64,000 nt of DNA from JALZKA01 sp963715405. Its GTDB lineage: Bacteria; Actinomycetota; Thermoleophilia; Solirubrobacterales; 70-9. The notes under the pieces are model-generated. The model saw only the letters and a program-made list of their open reading frames with translations. It did not search any database and was not told the DNA's origin. The translations under genes and the position numbers were made by a program. Positions 16,614 to 24,311 of this stretch are shown piece by piece (positions within the stretch are counted from its first letter, which is position 1; each line of letters begins with the position of its first letter). The stretch spans positions 1,302,001 through 1,366,000 of the forward strand of contig OY970239.1 of the NCBI GenBank assembly GCA_963715405.1, given 5' to 3'.

Positions 16614-17593
16614 GTCGCCGGCTCCGAGCGAGTTTCGGCTTCCTCCGCCTCGGTCTGCGGGCGTTGCTTCGCGCCGCGTTCGATCAGGCGAGGCTCGCCG
16701 CGCTCGGGAAACGGGATCTCGATCACGTCGTAGTCGCGGGGGGCGAGCGCGTCAGGGAACTCTTCGCGCGCCTCTTCGAGGACAGCGCCAACGTGGTACC
16801 GCGACGAGATGTGCACCAGCGCGAGCATGCGCACCTGAGCCTCGGCGGCGAGCTTCGCCGCCTGGCGAGCTGTGGAGTGCTTCGTCTCATGGGCGCGCTG
16901 CGCCTCGTCGTCGGCGAAGCTCGCCTCGTGGACGAGGAGCTCCGCCTCGTGTGTGGCGACCAGCGTGAGCTCGCAGGGCTCGGTGTCGCCGGCGATGACG
17001 ACCTTGCGGCCGCGGCGCGCCTCGCCGACTACCTGTGACGGTTCGACCCCGTTCACGCTCTCGCCGGCCTGGAGGCGCGCGAAGTCCGGGCCCGGCTCGA
17101 CGCCGAGACGCTGGGCTTCTTCGGGGTCGAACCGCCCGGGCCGCTCGTTCTCGACGAGCGCGTAGCCGAATGCGCGCACGCTGTGGGCAACCTCGAACGG
17201 TCGCATCTCGTATGTCTCGTAGCGGACCGGCACAGATCCTGAGAGCTCGACCAGTTCAAGCGGGTAGGACACATTTCCCGTGATCCGGCGAAGCGCTACG
17301 AAAAGCTCCTCGAGCCCGGGCGGGCCGAGGACGCGAAGCGGCGCCTCGCGCCCGTTCAGCTCATAGGTCTTGAGCAGCCCGGGCACGCCCAGGTAATGGT
17401 CGGCGTGGAAGTGCGTGATGTAGAGGTCGTCGACCTGGACGAGTCCCGTCGAGCGCTGCATTTGGCGCTGGGCGCCCTCCCCACAGTCGACGAGGATCCG
17501 GTCGCCTCCGGCACGGATGAGCAGGCAGGCGGTAGCCCTACGGGCCGTGGGCACCGAGCCGCCGGTGCCGAGGAAGACAACGTCGAGGTCCAT
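16610..17593 (-). CDS. rnz: Ribonuclease Z
   Basis: RNase Z cleaves tRNA precursors at the 3' discriminator base; both tRNA genes here lack an encoded CCA, so such an activity is required. From the ATG at 17593 there are 327 residues beginning MDLDVVFLGTGGSVPTARRA. Metal ligands are in YITHFHADHYLGVPGLLKTY, VIAGDTEPCE and ALVHISSRY. The C-terminal 30 residues are a charged extension. The start was chosen because the MDLDVVFLGTGG beginning is the family's N-terminus; the upstream in-frame stretch has no homology. Confidence 0.94.
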   Translation of the reverse strand: MDLDVVFLGTGGSVPTARRATACLLIRAGGDRILVDCGEGAQRQMQRSTGLVQVDDLYITHFHADHYLGVPGLLKTYELNGREAPLRVLGPPGLEELFVALRRITGNVSYPLELVELSGSVPVRYETYEMRPFEVAHSVRAFGYALVENERPGRFDPEEAQRLGVEPGPDFARLQAGESVNGVEPSQVVGEARRGRKVVIAGDTEPCELTLVATHEAELLVHEASFADDEAQRAHETKHSTARQAAKLAAEAQVRMLALVHISSRYHVGAVLEEAREEFPDALAPRDYDVIEIPFPERGEPRLIERGAKQRPQTEAEEAETRSEPAT

Positions 17594-17638
17594 GCGGCGA
17601 ACCGTAGCTGCGCAGAGCGATCTAGACTCGTTCGTCCC

Positions 17639-17711
17639 GCGCCCGTAGCTCAGTGGATAGAGCGCCACCCTCCGGAGGTGGAAGTCGCAGGTTCGAATCC
17701 TGCCGGGCGCG
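17639..17711 (+). tRNA. tRNA-Arg (anticodon CCG)
   Basis: A full cloverleaf of 73 bases: acceptor GCGCCCG pairs with CGGGCGC, the D arm contains AGCTCAGTGGATAGAGC, the anticodon stem CCACC/GGTGG closes loop CTCCGGA with anticodon CCG, and the T arm is GCAGGTTCGAATCCTGC. The 3' CCA is not encoded. Confidence 0.97.
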
Positions 17712-17746
17712 TTGCTTTATCGAGTCTGCCGGGTTGCGCTCCCCGC

Positions 17747-18595
17747 TCAGCCGCCGTGGCTCACGTGCCACCACTCGGATGGGATGGTTCCGGCCCAGCC
17801 GTAAGCGGCGCCAATCTGGTCGATCACGTCGCGCATGACCGGCTCGGCGACGTCGACCGCGGTTCCGGTCTCATGTGAGCTCGTGCCCGGTGGATTCGCC
17901 GGTGCCCCCTGTCCCGACAGGTAGAGGTCGTAGAGCTCCTGCTGCTGTTCGGTCGTCCGGTAGGCCGACGCCGGTCCCCCGGGATAGAGATCGATGCCGA
18001 AGTTCGAGAGCGAGTCGTCACGCATCGCGTTCCACGACTCAGCCGCCGCAGGCTCGAGATGGAGTTCGCCATACGGAGAGGGGATGTGCCCCAGCCCGGC
18101 GGTCGAGGACGATGCTGCGGGCACGGCGAGGACCGTGCCCTCGACCAGGATCCCCGCAGGGTCAAGGCCGTTGGCCGCAGCGAGGTCCGCGACAGTGACG
18201 CCGTTAGCGACACCGATCGACGAGAGTGTCTCGCCCGAAGCGACGGTGTGCGAAGCGCCCGTCGCGGCGAGCGTGGCTGCGGCGGGAGCAGTCGGAGATG
18301 GAGCGCCCGGAGTAACGCCGGCGCTGGCGAGTGCCACGGCGCCCTCGTCGACAGTCGGGACCTGGATCGTCTGGCCTTCGACCACCTGCGCGTCCTCGGG
18401 GAGGCCGTTGAACACCGCCACGGTGCGAGTAGTGAGGTTGTTCGCGGCGGAGATCGACCAGAGCGTCTCCCCCGGCGCCACGACATGCGGAGCGCTCGCT
18501 TGTGCGCTCGCCGTGTGCGCGAGCCCGGCGATCAAAGCTGCGCACGCGATCACCACCTGTCGTCGTCGTCCGTCCCAGCTTAGAATCCGTGTCAT
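17747..18595 (-). CDS. Secreted LysM peptidoglycan-binding D-alanyl-D-alanine carboxypeptidase (VanY/M15-like)
   Basis: The 282-residue protein has a Sec signal peptide (VVIACAALIAGLAHTASAQA). Two LysM repeats follow: APHVVAPGETLWSISAANNL at about 35-80 and HTVASGETLSSIGVANGVTV at about 110-160. The C-terminal M15/VanY domain has ASAYRTTEQQQELYDLYLSG, the metal site SSHETGTAVDVAEP and the terminal EWWHVSH. It should bind the wall and trim D-Ala ends of peptidoglycan stems. It is transcribed alone, divergent from the oxidoreductase gene; a good ribosome site (GGCAGGAG) precedes the ATG. Confidence 0.9.
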   Translation of the reverse strand: MTRILSWDGRRRQVVIACAALIAGLAHTASAQASAPHVVAPGETLWSISAANNLTTRTVAVFNGLPEDAQVVEGQTIQVPTVDEGAVALASAGVTPGAPSPTAPAAATLAATGASHTVASGETLSSIGVANGVTVADLAAANGLDPAGILVEGTVLAVPAASSSTAGLGHIPSPYGELHLEPAAAESWNAMRDDSLSNFGIDLYPGGPASAYRTTEQQQELYDLYLSGQGAPANPPGTSSHETGTAVDVAEPVMRDVIDQIGAAYGWAGTIPSEWWHVSHGG

Positions 18596-18606
18596 CGGGC
18601 TGCTCC

Positions 18607-18715
18607 TGCCAGTTGATGGGCTCCCCCGTCGGCCTTCCTTACGAGGCGCCCGGCCACCCTCCTCGCCGGATTGACCCCAGTTACGGGGTTTGCAATGTCA
18701 CGCCCCTACGATGGG
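18607..18715 (-). promoter_or_regulatory. Structured 5' leader of the LysM carboxypeptidase gene (class not assigned)
   Basis: The roughly 110 bases before this gene can form several GC-rich stems on the minus strand. One is ACCCC/GGGGT around loop GTAACT (about 18675-18692), followed by TCAATCC; others are CGAGG/CCTCG and a GACGGGGGAGCCC stretch. Leaders of cell-wall enzymes in Actinobacteria often carry ydaO c-di-AMP riboswitches, and the GGGGTCAATCC string resembles that class. The expected 3' landmark (CCCGACAGCTAACCC-like) is not seen, so no riboswitch is claimed. On the plus strand, TTGACC at 18671 could serve the divergent gene as a -35 box. Confidence 0.35.
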
Positions 18716-18718
18716 CTA

Positions 18719-19969
18719 ATGCGCGAGCGGGAGATCGACGTCACCGTTTTTGGCGCCACGAGCGTCACCGGGCGCCAGGTCGCCGCATACCTGGCGAAGC
18801 GTGCGGCGGGCGACGGGAAGACTTGGGCCGCCGCAGCACGGAGCCCCGCAAAGCTCGACTCCACCCTGCAAAACGTCGGCGTCACCGACGCGACCACGAT
18901 CGCTGCCGACGTCGCGGACTCCGGCTCGCTGAAGGCGATGGCGGAGCGCACGAAGGTCGTGCTCAACCTTGTCGGCCCATATACGTCCTACGGGCGGCCC
19001 GTGATCGACGCCTGCGTAGCCGGCGGGGCTCACTACGTGGACCTGAGCGGCGAGATGCCGTTCGTGGCGCGCACGACCCGCGACGTGCACGCCGGAGCCG
19101 AGGCAGCCGGCGTCAAGGTCGTGCAGGTCTGCGGCTTCGAGGCGCTGCCGGCCGACCTGGGCGTCGCCCTTGCCGCGCAGGTAGCAAAGGAGCGACACTC
19201 GGAGCACCTCGGCTCGGCTGAGGTGGCACTGCGCACGCTGAAGCTGCCGCCCGGCCTCCCCCGCCCCTCAGACGTCATGTCGGGCGGCACGATGCAAAGC
19301 CTCGCTCAGGCCCTCGGCGAGGACGATGCCGAGCGTCTTTTAGACCCGTCGTGCATGGTGTTCGACGAGGCGCGCTGCGAGGAGATTCGCCGCACCAGTC
19401 CGATCGCCGTCGCCCCGCGCCGCAGCGCCGGCGGCGCCGTGATCGCGCCGATGGCTCCCGCAGCCTTCATCAACCCCGCCGTCATCCACCGCTCCGCTGC
19501 ACTTTCAGAGCGCCCTGTCTTCCGCTACCGCGAGGGCATGGCCATCGACGGCGGCCCGGCGACGCTGCCGCTCCGCTTCGGCGCAGCCGGCGTGCTCTCG
19601 GCTATGCAAGCGCTGACAAGCGCCGCCGCCGGTGCGCGGCCTTCGATTCGCAAGCGCACCTCCTCCGTCCTCTCGCGCATCCTCCCCAGCTCGGGGTTTG
19701 GGCCGAGCGCGGACCGCCTCGAGCAATGGCTCTGGCGAATGGACGTGAACGCCGCCACCACGAGCGGCAAGGAAATCCACGTCGAGGTCGAAGGCGACGG
19801 CCACCCCGGCTATCTCGCCACCTCACGCATGATGGGCGAGGCCGGGCTGATCCTCGCCGACGCGGCGGCGCCCGATCGGGCGGGATGCCTGACCCCCTCC
19901 GTCGCTCTGGGCACCGATTCAGCAGAGCGCTTCGACGCAGCCGGCCTTCGGTTCCGCATCTCGGAATAG
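18719..19969 (+). CDS. Saccharopine-dehydrogenase-like NAD(P)-binding oxidoreductase (trans-acting enoyl reductase family)
   Basis: About 416 residues. The N-terminus is a Rossmann fold (DVTVFGATSVTGRQVAAYLA) followed by VLNLVGPYTSYGRPVIDACV and GGAHYVDLSGEMPFVART, hallmarks of the saccharopine-dehydrogenase/trans-acting enoyl reductase group. These act on lipid or polyketide intermediates in mycobacteria; the substrate here is unknown. The C-terminal IHVEVEGDGHPGYLATSRMM is also typical. The ATG at 18719 is preferred; an in-frame ATG at 18695 would add eight residues. It is followed 11 bases later by the metallopeptidase gene. Confidence 0.85.
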   Translation: MREREIDVTVFGATSVTGRQVAAYLAKRAAGDGKTWAAAARSPAKLDSTLQNVGVTDATTIAADVADSGSLKAMAERTKVVLNLVGPYTSYGRPVIDACVAGGAHYVDLSGEMPFVARTTRDVHAGAEAAGVKVVQVCGFEALPADLGVALAAQVAKERHSEHLGSAEVALRTLKLPPGLPRPSDVMSGGTMQSLAQALGEDDAERLLDPSCMVFDEARCEEIRRTSPIAVAPRRSAGGAVIAPMAPAAFINPAVIHRSAALSERPVFRYREGMAIDGGPATLPLRFGAAGVLSAMQALTSAAAGARPSIRKRTSSVLSRILPSSGFGPSADRLEQWLWRMDVNAATTSGKEIHVEVEGDGHPGYLATSRMMGEAGLILADAAAPDRAGCLTPSVALGTDSAERFDAAGLRFRISE

Positions 19970-19980
19970 GCTCCGCCAAC

Positions 19981-20913
19981 GTGAAGTGGAAGCCCAAGAA
20001 GAAGTCGAGCGGCGATGTCATCGACCTGCGCGGCGACTCCGACCGCGCGGGGGGTCGCAGCAGCGGCGGTTTGGGCGGCCTTTCGATGCCAGGCGGTTCG
20101 ATCGGCGGCATCGGCGGCACCGCGGGCGTCGTCATCGCCCTCGTCATCGTCGGTATTCAGATCTTCGGCGGCGGTGAGGTCGCTGGCTTTGATGTGGGGC
20201 AAGTACTCGGGTCGGGCGGGACGCCACCGGGCGCCGAGGACCCACAGCCACTCCCGCCCGATCAAGACCCTCAGCAGGAGTTCTACAAGTTCTCCGAGTA
20301 CGTCTTCGAGGACTCCCAAGACGTGTGGCAAAGCTCATTCGACGGGGACGGCGAGAACTACGGAAACGCCGAGCTCGTCGTCTATGACGAGGCGGTGAGA
20401 ACGGAGGGCTGCGGCAATGCCACCTCCGCCGTCGGCCCCTTCTACTGCCCGGCCGACTCTCGCGTCTATCTCGACCTCACCTTCTATGAGGACATGGAGC
20501 GCCAACTCGGGGGAGGCGGCGATTTCGCTTGGGCCTACGTGATCGCGCACGAGATGGGTCATCACGTCCAGAACGAGCTGGGCACGAACGATCGCGTCGC
20601 GAACCTCTCCCAGGACGACCCGGACAGCGCAAACGAGCTGTCGGTTCGCACCGAGCTACAGGCCGACTGCTACGCGGGCGTCTGGGCAGCCACCGTCTTC
20701 GCCGAGGGCGACCTCCAGCAGGGCGATCTGGACGAGGCGTTCGAAACCGCCGAGGCGATCGGCGATGACCGCCTCCAGGAGCAGGCCGGCCAGTCGGTCA
20801 ACCCCGACTCCTTCACCCACGGCACGTCCGAGCAGCGCCGCGAATGGTTCGAGCGGGGCTACTCCTCCGGCGACCCGTCGGACTGCGACACGTTCTCGCC
20901 CGAATCCGTCTGA
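19981..20913 (+). CDS. Neutral zinc metallopeptidase (YpfJ family), membrane-anchored
   Basis: 310 residues from a GTG start (MKWKPKKKSSGDVIDLRG). After a charged, Gly/Ser-rich N-terminus there is one membrane segment (GTAGVVIALVIVGIQIFGGG, about 40-60). The extracellular domain contains AVGPFYCPADSRVYLDLTFY, the zinc site HEMGHH near residue 190 and a downstream ELQADCYAGVW with the third ligand Glu. FTHGTSEQRREWFERGY near the end is typical. The family's role is not established. Its 3' end overlaps the convergent coiled-coil gene by 55 bases. Confidence 0.9.
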   Translation: MKWKPKKKSSGDVIDLRGDSDRAGGRSSGGLGGLSMPGGSIGGIGGTAGVVIALVIVGIQIFGGGEVAGFDVGQVLGSGGTPPGAEDPQPLPPDQDPQQEFYKFSEYVFEDSQDVWQSSFDGDGENYGNAELVVYDEAVRTEGCGNATSAVGPFYCPADSRVYLDLTFYEDMERQLGGGGDFAWAYVIAHEMGHHVQNELGTNDRVANLSQDDPDSANELSVRTELQADCYAGVWAATVFAEGDLQQGDLDEAFETAEAIGDDRLQEQAGQSVNPDSFTHGTSEQRREWFERGYSSGDPSDCDTFSPESV

Positions 20914-21347
20914 GCGAGTTCGTCCGCAACCGCGGCCTCCGCTTCGCGTTTCTCTACGGCGGCGTCCTCCGGGGCGGAGTCGCCGTTCGGGCCACGACGT
21001 CGCTCCGACCGTGAAGTCAGACGACGCATCGGGTGGAGCGCGAGGCTCAGGTCCTCCAGACGCGGCTCGAGCGCTTCGATTCGCGCCGCAACGACGTCCA
21101 TGTGAGGGACGAGAGGCTCGACCGCGCTCCGCATGCCCTTAACTTCCTCGCCGAGGCTGTCGACCCCCGTTCTCATGAGATGGACTTCCTCGGCCATAAA
21201 TTTGGTCTGTCGCTGAATCTCTTCGAGCGATTCGGCGACCTGAGGGAGGATCGCCACCGAGTCGCGCATCACCTTCAGCGACTCCGAGATGGTGCGCAGC
21301 CCATCCGTGATAGGCGCGAGGTCGATGGGGAGTCGCAGGTTGGCCAT
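20859..21347 (-). CDS. Coiled-coil protein of unknown function, downstream of merR-like gene
   Basis: 162 residues with no recognised domain. Residues 1-110 are a continuous amphipathic helix pattern (ITDGLRTISESLKVMRDSVA, LEEIQRQTKFMAEEVHLMRT, VVAARIEALEPRLEDLSLAL) suggesting a coiled coil or phasin-like bundle. The last 50 residues are charged and probably disordered. No signal peptide or membrane span is seen. It starts 2 bases after the MerR gene's stop, so the two are an operon and may share the function of the divergent membrane-protein operon. Confidence 0.75.
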   Translation of the reverse strand: MANLRLPIDLAPITDGLRTISESLKVMRDSVAILPQVAESLEEIQRQTKFMAEEVHLMRTGVDSLGEEVKGMRSAVEPLVPHMDVVAARIEALEPRLEDLSLALHPMRRLTSRSERRRGPNGDSAPEDAAVEKREAEAAVADELAQTDSGENVSQSDGSPEE

Positions 21348-21349
21348 GC

Positions 21350-22156
21350 CTATCGCTTGCGCCGGCGCCTACCCGGCTCGCGGCCGGACATTCGCTGTAG
21401 CTCTCGCCCGAATGTGTCCTCGACGGTCTTGGTCATCGTCATCTGAAACATCGCCTCAAGCGCCTGGGTCGCGACAGGACGCATCCGCTGGATCGCCTCG
21501 ACCACCTCCGGCCACTCCTCCTCGGGCCGGCCCTTCTCCACAAAAGGCTCCCATACCGAGGAGACGAACAGTTGTGCGAACGCCTCGGCCACGTACCCCG
21601 ACGAGCGTTTCATGACCTCGACGACGTCGAGCAAGGCCTCGGCGGAGACACCACGCTCGATCATCTCGCCCGCGATCTGGAGGAGCCTCGGGCTCACCAC
21701 CTCGAATGAAGCGGGCCCCACCTGCGAGACGAGCTCGAGCTTGATCGCACGCCGCAGGAGCAGCGGGGTCGCCCCATCGCCGAAGCGCTCGCGAAGCTCC
21801 GACAGCGTGAAGATCTCAGGCGTCTCCGACTCGAACGGCTCCGTTACCGCTTGGCGGAAGCTCATGATCGACTCGGAGGCCTCGCCGCTCGTACCTTCTA
21901 GGAGGCGCTCGATTCCCTTCAGGTTGAAGCCATCGGCCTGAAGTTGTGAGATCAGCTCAAGCCGCGTGACATGGTTGGGGCCGTAGTAGCCGACGCGCTG
22001 CCGGACCTCGGGCGGCGGCAGAAGCCCACGCGCCTGGTGAGCGCGGATGTTCCGGACCGTCATCCCGCTCCGGGCGGCGAGCTGTTCGACCGTGAGCATG
22101 TTTTCGGCCCGCTCGTCTTGGGGCATGGGCTCCACAACCCGTAAATCCCGCTCCAT
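21350..22156 (-). CDS. MerR-family transcriptional regulator
   Basis: 268 residues. After a 19-residue leader, residues 20-90 form a MerR winged helix (MLTVEQLAARSGMTVRNIRA, HQARGLLPPPEVRQRVGYYG, LELISQLQADGFNLKGIERL). The long C-terminal part is helical and does not carry the cysteines of metal sensors, so it probably senses an organic ligand. The C-terminus is basic (GREPGRRRRKR). It is divergent from the polytopic membrane protein gene 120 bases away, with a candidate operator between them. An internal ATG at 22099 is an alternative start. Confidence 0.88.
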   Translation of the reverse strand: MERDLRVVEPMPQDERAENMLTVEQLAARSGMTVRNIRAHQARGLLPPPEVRQRVGYYGPNHVTRLELISQLQADGFNLKGIERLLEGTSGEASESIMSFRQAVTEPFESETPEIFTLSELRERFGDGATPLLLRRAIKLELVSQVGPASFEVVSPRLLQIAGEMIERGVSAEALLDVVEVMKRSSGYVAEAFAQLFVSSVWEPFVEKGRPEEEWPEVVEAIQRMRPVATQALEAMFQMTMTKTVEDTFGRELQRMSGREPGRRRRKR

Positions 22157-22197
22157 GCGTGGAAGCTAGCACTTCCCCATGAAACATCCGTCAACGT

Positions 22198-22221
22198 GAC
22201 ATGGTTTGATGTAACAATGTC
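22198..22221. promoter_or_regulatory. Inverted repeat in the divergent merR / membrane-operon spacer
   Basis: GACAT (22198-22202) and ATGTC (22217-22221) are inverted copies 14 bases apart, and GTT/GTAAC in the middle adds partial symmetry. MerR proteins usually bind dyads of this size between promoter boxes. The site lies between the divergent starts of the MerR gene and the membrane operon, so it is a candidate operator for both. Confidence 0.45.
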
Positions 22222-22275
22222 GCGGGCACGGTTTATGTGCCCTGGATCGCGCCCCCGAACGGAAGGAAAAGCCCC

Positions 22276-24174
22276 ATGAAGCGAAAGCTCGCAGCCGCCA
22301 TAAGCGCCGCCTCCGGCGCCACGCTCGCCGTCCCCGCTTTCGCGCTCGCGCAGGCCACGGAGGACGCACCTCCCGCGGGCGGCGCTGCCATCGACCAAGT
22401 GATCATCGCGACCGCCGGGGCAATGTTCCTTACCGGTGCTCTTCTCTACTTCGGGCTCGGTCATCGCTCGGGCAAGGTGCCGTGGCTCGGACGGCTGGCC
22501 GGCTTCTCAGAGCGAGTGAGCGGCCTGCCCGGGTGGGCCGCGCTCCCGTCCGCCATCGCCACGGGCGCGCTCCTGCTCGCCTTCCTCGGCTTCCTCTGGG
22601 ACGTTTCGATCCACATCGACACCGGCCGCGACGAGGGTCCCCTCGCCAACCCTTCCCATTACCTGATCCTCGGCGGCCTCTTCGGGATCTTCACCGCGGG
22701 CTTCGTCGCCTGCGTTCTGCCGCTGGAGAAGCCTTCGCGAAGCGCCGTTCGCATCGTCGGTGACTGGTACGCGCCGCTCGGCGGCGTGGTCATGACGGTC
22801 TGCGGAATGTTCGCGCTCATCGGATTTCCCCTCGACGACGTCTGGCACCGCATCTTCGGCCAGGACGTGACGCTCTGGGGTCCGACACACCTGATGCTGA
22901 TCGGCGGAGCGGCCATGACCCTGATCGGGGTCGCGATCCTGATGGTTGAGGCTGGACGCACCGAGCGGGTGCGCGAGCGCAGAGAGCTCTCGTGGGTCAC
23001 GTGGCTCCGGCGAGTGGCGCTCTCGGGCGGCCTCCTGATCGGCCTCATGGTCTTCCCCGTCGAATTCGACTTCGGCGTTCCGCAGTTCCGCATGGTCTTC
23101 GGCCCGATGCTGGTGATGCTGGCGGCCGGTGTCGCCCTGACGGCTACCCGCCTTTGGCTCGGCCGCGGCGCCGCGATCGGTGCGGTGGCGTTCTTTCTCC
23201 TTGTCCGCGGCGTGGTTTCGGTGATCGTCGGCCCCGTACTGGGCGAGACGACGCCCCACTTCGCGCTCTTCATCGTCGAGGGGCTCGTGGTCGAAGCGGT
23301 TTTCCTCGCGCTTCCGAGGGCGAGGCCGCTCACACTCGGCATCGTGAGCGGCCTCGGCATCGGCACCCTCGGCCTTGCCTCGGAATGGGCGTGGTCGAAC
23401 ATCTGGATGCCGATCCCGTGGACGGGCGACCTTTTCCCCGAAGGCGCGATCATCGGCTTCCTTGCGGCGATGGCCGGCTCGCTGCTCGGCGTCTGGATCG
23501 GAGAGCGCCTGGCTTCGGATGAGATGCCGCGGCTCCGCGCGACCCGAAACGGCGCGCTCGTCGGCGCGGCGATGGTGGCCGCGCTCGTCGCCTTCTCTGC
23601 CTTCAAGCCTGCTGCCGAGGGTGTGAGCGCAGAGGTCACTCTCGCCAGCGCCGGACAGGATGAAGTCATCCCGACCGTCCGCATGTCGCCGCCAGACGCA
23701 GCGGAGGGTGCCGAGTTCATCAACGTCACGTCCTGGCAGGGCGGCGGGCTCGTCATCGCGGAGCTCGAAGACGCCGGCGAGCCCGGCGTCTTCACCACGG
23801 CCGAGCCGGTTCCGGTCAGCGGATCGTGGAAGACAATGGTGCGCTTCTCGCGCGGCAACACGCTCAACTCGATGCCGATCTATCTTCCCGAGGATCCCGC
23901 GATCCCCGTCGAGGGAGTCCCTGCCTCGCCTTCGTTCACTCGAGACTTTCAAGCCGACCACGAGGTTCTCCAGCGCGAGCAGAAAGACGTGGCCGGATGG
24001 CTGACAGTCGTCGCTTACCTCGTCGTCGCAAGCATCGCGTTTGCCCTCCTCGTGATGATCGCCTGGGCGCTTCATCGCCTTGCCGTCGCGGCCGGATCGC
24101 AGCGCGCGGCCGAGCAGGAGGCGCCCGAGCCCCGCAAGGAGCGCTCGGCGATCGGGCCCGAAGTGACGGCATGA
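22276..24174 (+). CDS. Large polytopic membrane protein of unknown function
   Basis: 632 residues from the ATG at 22276, which has a GGAAGGAAAAG ribosome site. A signal peptide or first helix (AISAASGATLAVPAFALAQA) is followed by about 11 membrane helices up to residue 450. A roughly 120-residue hydrophilic domain comes next (EVIPTVRMSPPDAAEGAEF, GVFTTAEPVPVSGSWKTMVR, MPIYLPEDPAIPVEG), then a final helix (VVAYLVVASIAFALLVMIAW) and a charged cytoplasmic tail. Conserved-looking polar residues occur in the membrane part (WDVSIHIDTGRDEGPLANPS, WHRIFGQDVTLWGPTHLM), with His, Asp and Arg that could bind metal or a cofactor. I do not recognise the family. It starts the three-gene operon with the short peptide and the hydrolase. 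Confidence 0.8.
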   Translation: MKRKLAAAISAASGATLAVPAFALAQATEDAPPAGGAAIDQVIIATAGAMFLTGALLYFGLGHRSGKVPWLGRLAGFSERVSGLPGWAALPSAIATGALLLAFLGFLWDVSIHIDTGRDEGPLANPSHYLILGGLFGIFTAGFVACVLPLEKPSRSAVRIVGDWYAPLGGVVMTVCGMFALIGFPLDDVWHRIFGQDVTLWGPTHLMLIGGAAMTLIGVAILMVEAGRTERVRERRELSWVTWLRRVALSGGLLIGLMVFPVEFDFGVPQFRMVFGPMLVMLAAGVALTATRLWLGRGAAIGAVAFFLLVRGVVSVIVGPVLGETTPHFALFIVEGLVVEAVFLALPRARPLTLGIVSGLGIGTLGLASEWAWSNIWMPIPWTGDLFPEGAIIGFLAAMAGSLLGVWIGERLASDEMPRLRATRNGALVGAAMVAALVAFSAFKPAAEGVSAEVTLASAGQDEVIPTVRMSPPDAAEGAEFINVTSWQGGGLVIAELEDAGEPGVFTTAEPVPVSGSWKTMVRFSRGNTLNSMPIYLPEDPAIPVEGVPASPSFTRDFQADHEVLQREQKDVAGWLTVVAYLVVASIAFALLVMIAWALHRLAVAAGSQRAAEQEAPEPRKERSAIGPEVTA

Positions 24175-24311
24175 CCGGGGCGCTGACCGTCCTCGCCGAC
24201 CACGGCGACGCTGTCTCCGCGATTCCGTTCGTGTTGCCGGCGTTTCTGATCGTCGGCGCGATCTTTGTGATGCGCGCCATCGAGCGCAGGCGCGATACTC
24301 CCAACGAATGA
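24171..24311 (+). CDS. 46-residue single-span membrane peptide
   Basis: A small gene translated as MTGALTVLADHGDAVSAIPF then a hydrophobic span (VLPAFLIVGAIFVMRAI) and a charged end ERRRDTPNE. Its ATG overlaps the stop of the membrane-protein gene (ATGA), and its stop overlaps the start of the hydrolase gene (ATGA). This double overlap is strong evidence that it is a real gene. It may be an accessory subunit of the large membrane protein. Confidence 0.75.
   Translation: MTGALTVLADHGDAVSAIPFVLPAFLIVGAIFVMRAIERRRDTPNE

Noticed and set aside
18607..18715. ydaO (c-di-AMP) riboswitch
   Set aside because: One short string resembles the class, but the order of the GGGGGAnCC and GGGGTnAATCC elements and the missing 3' CGACAGCTAACC-like element do not fit.
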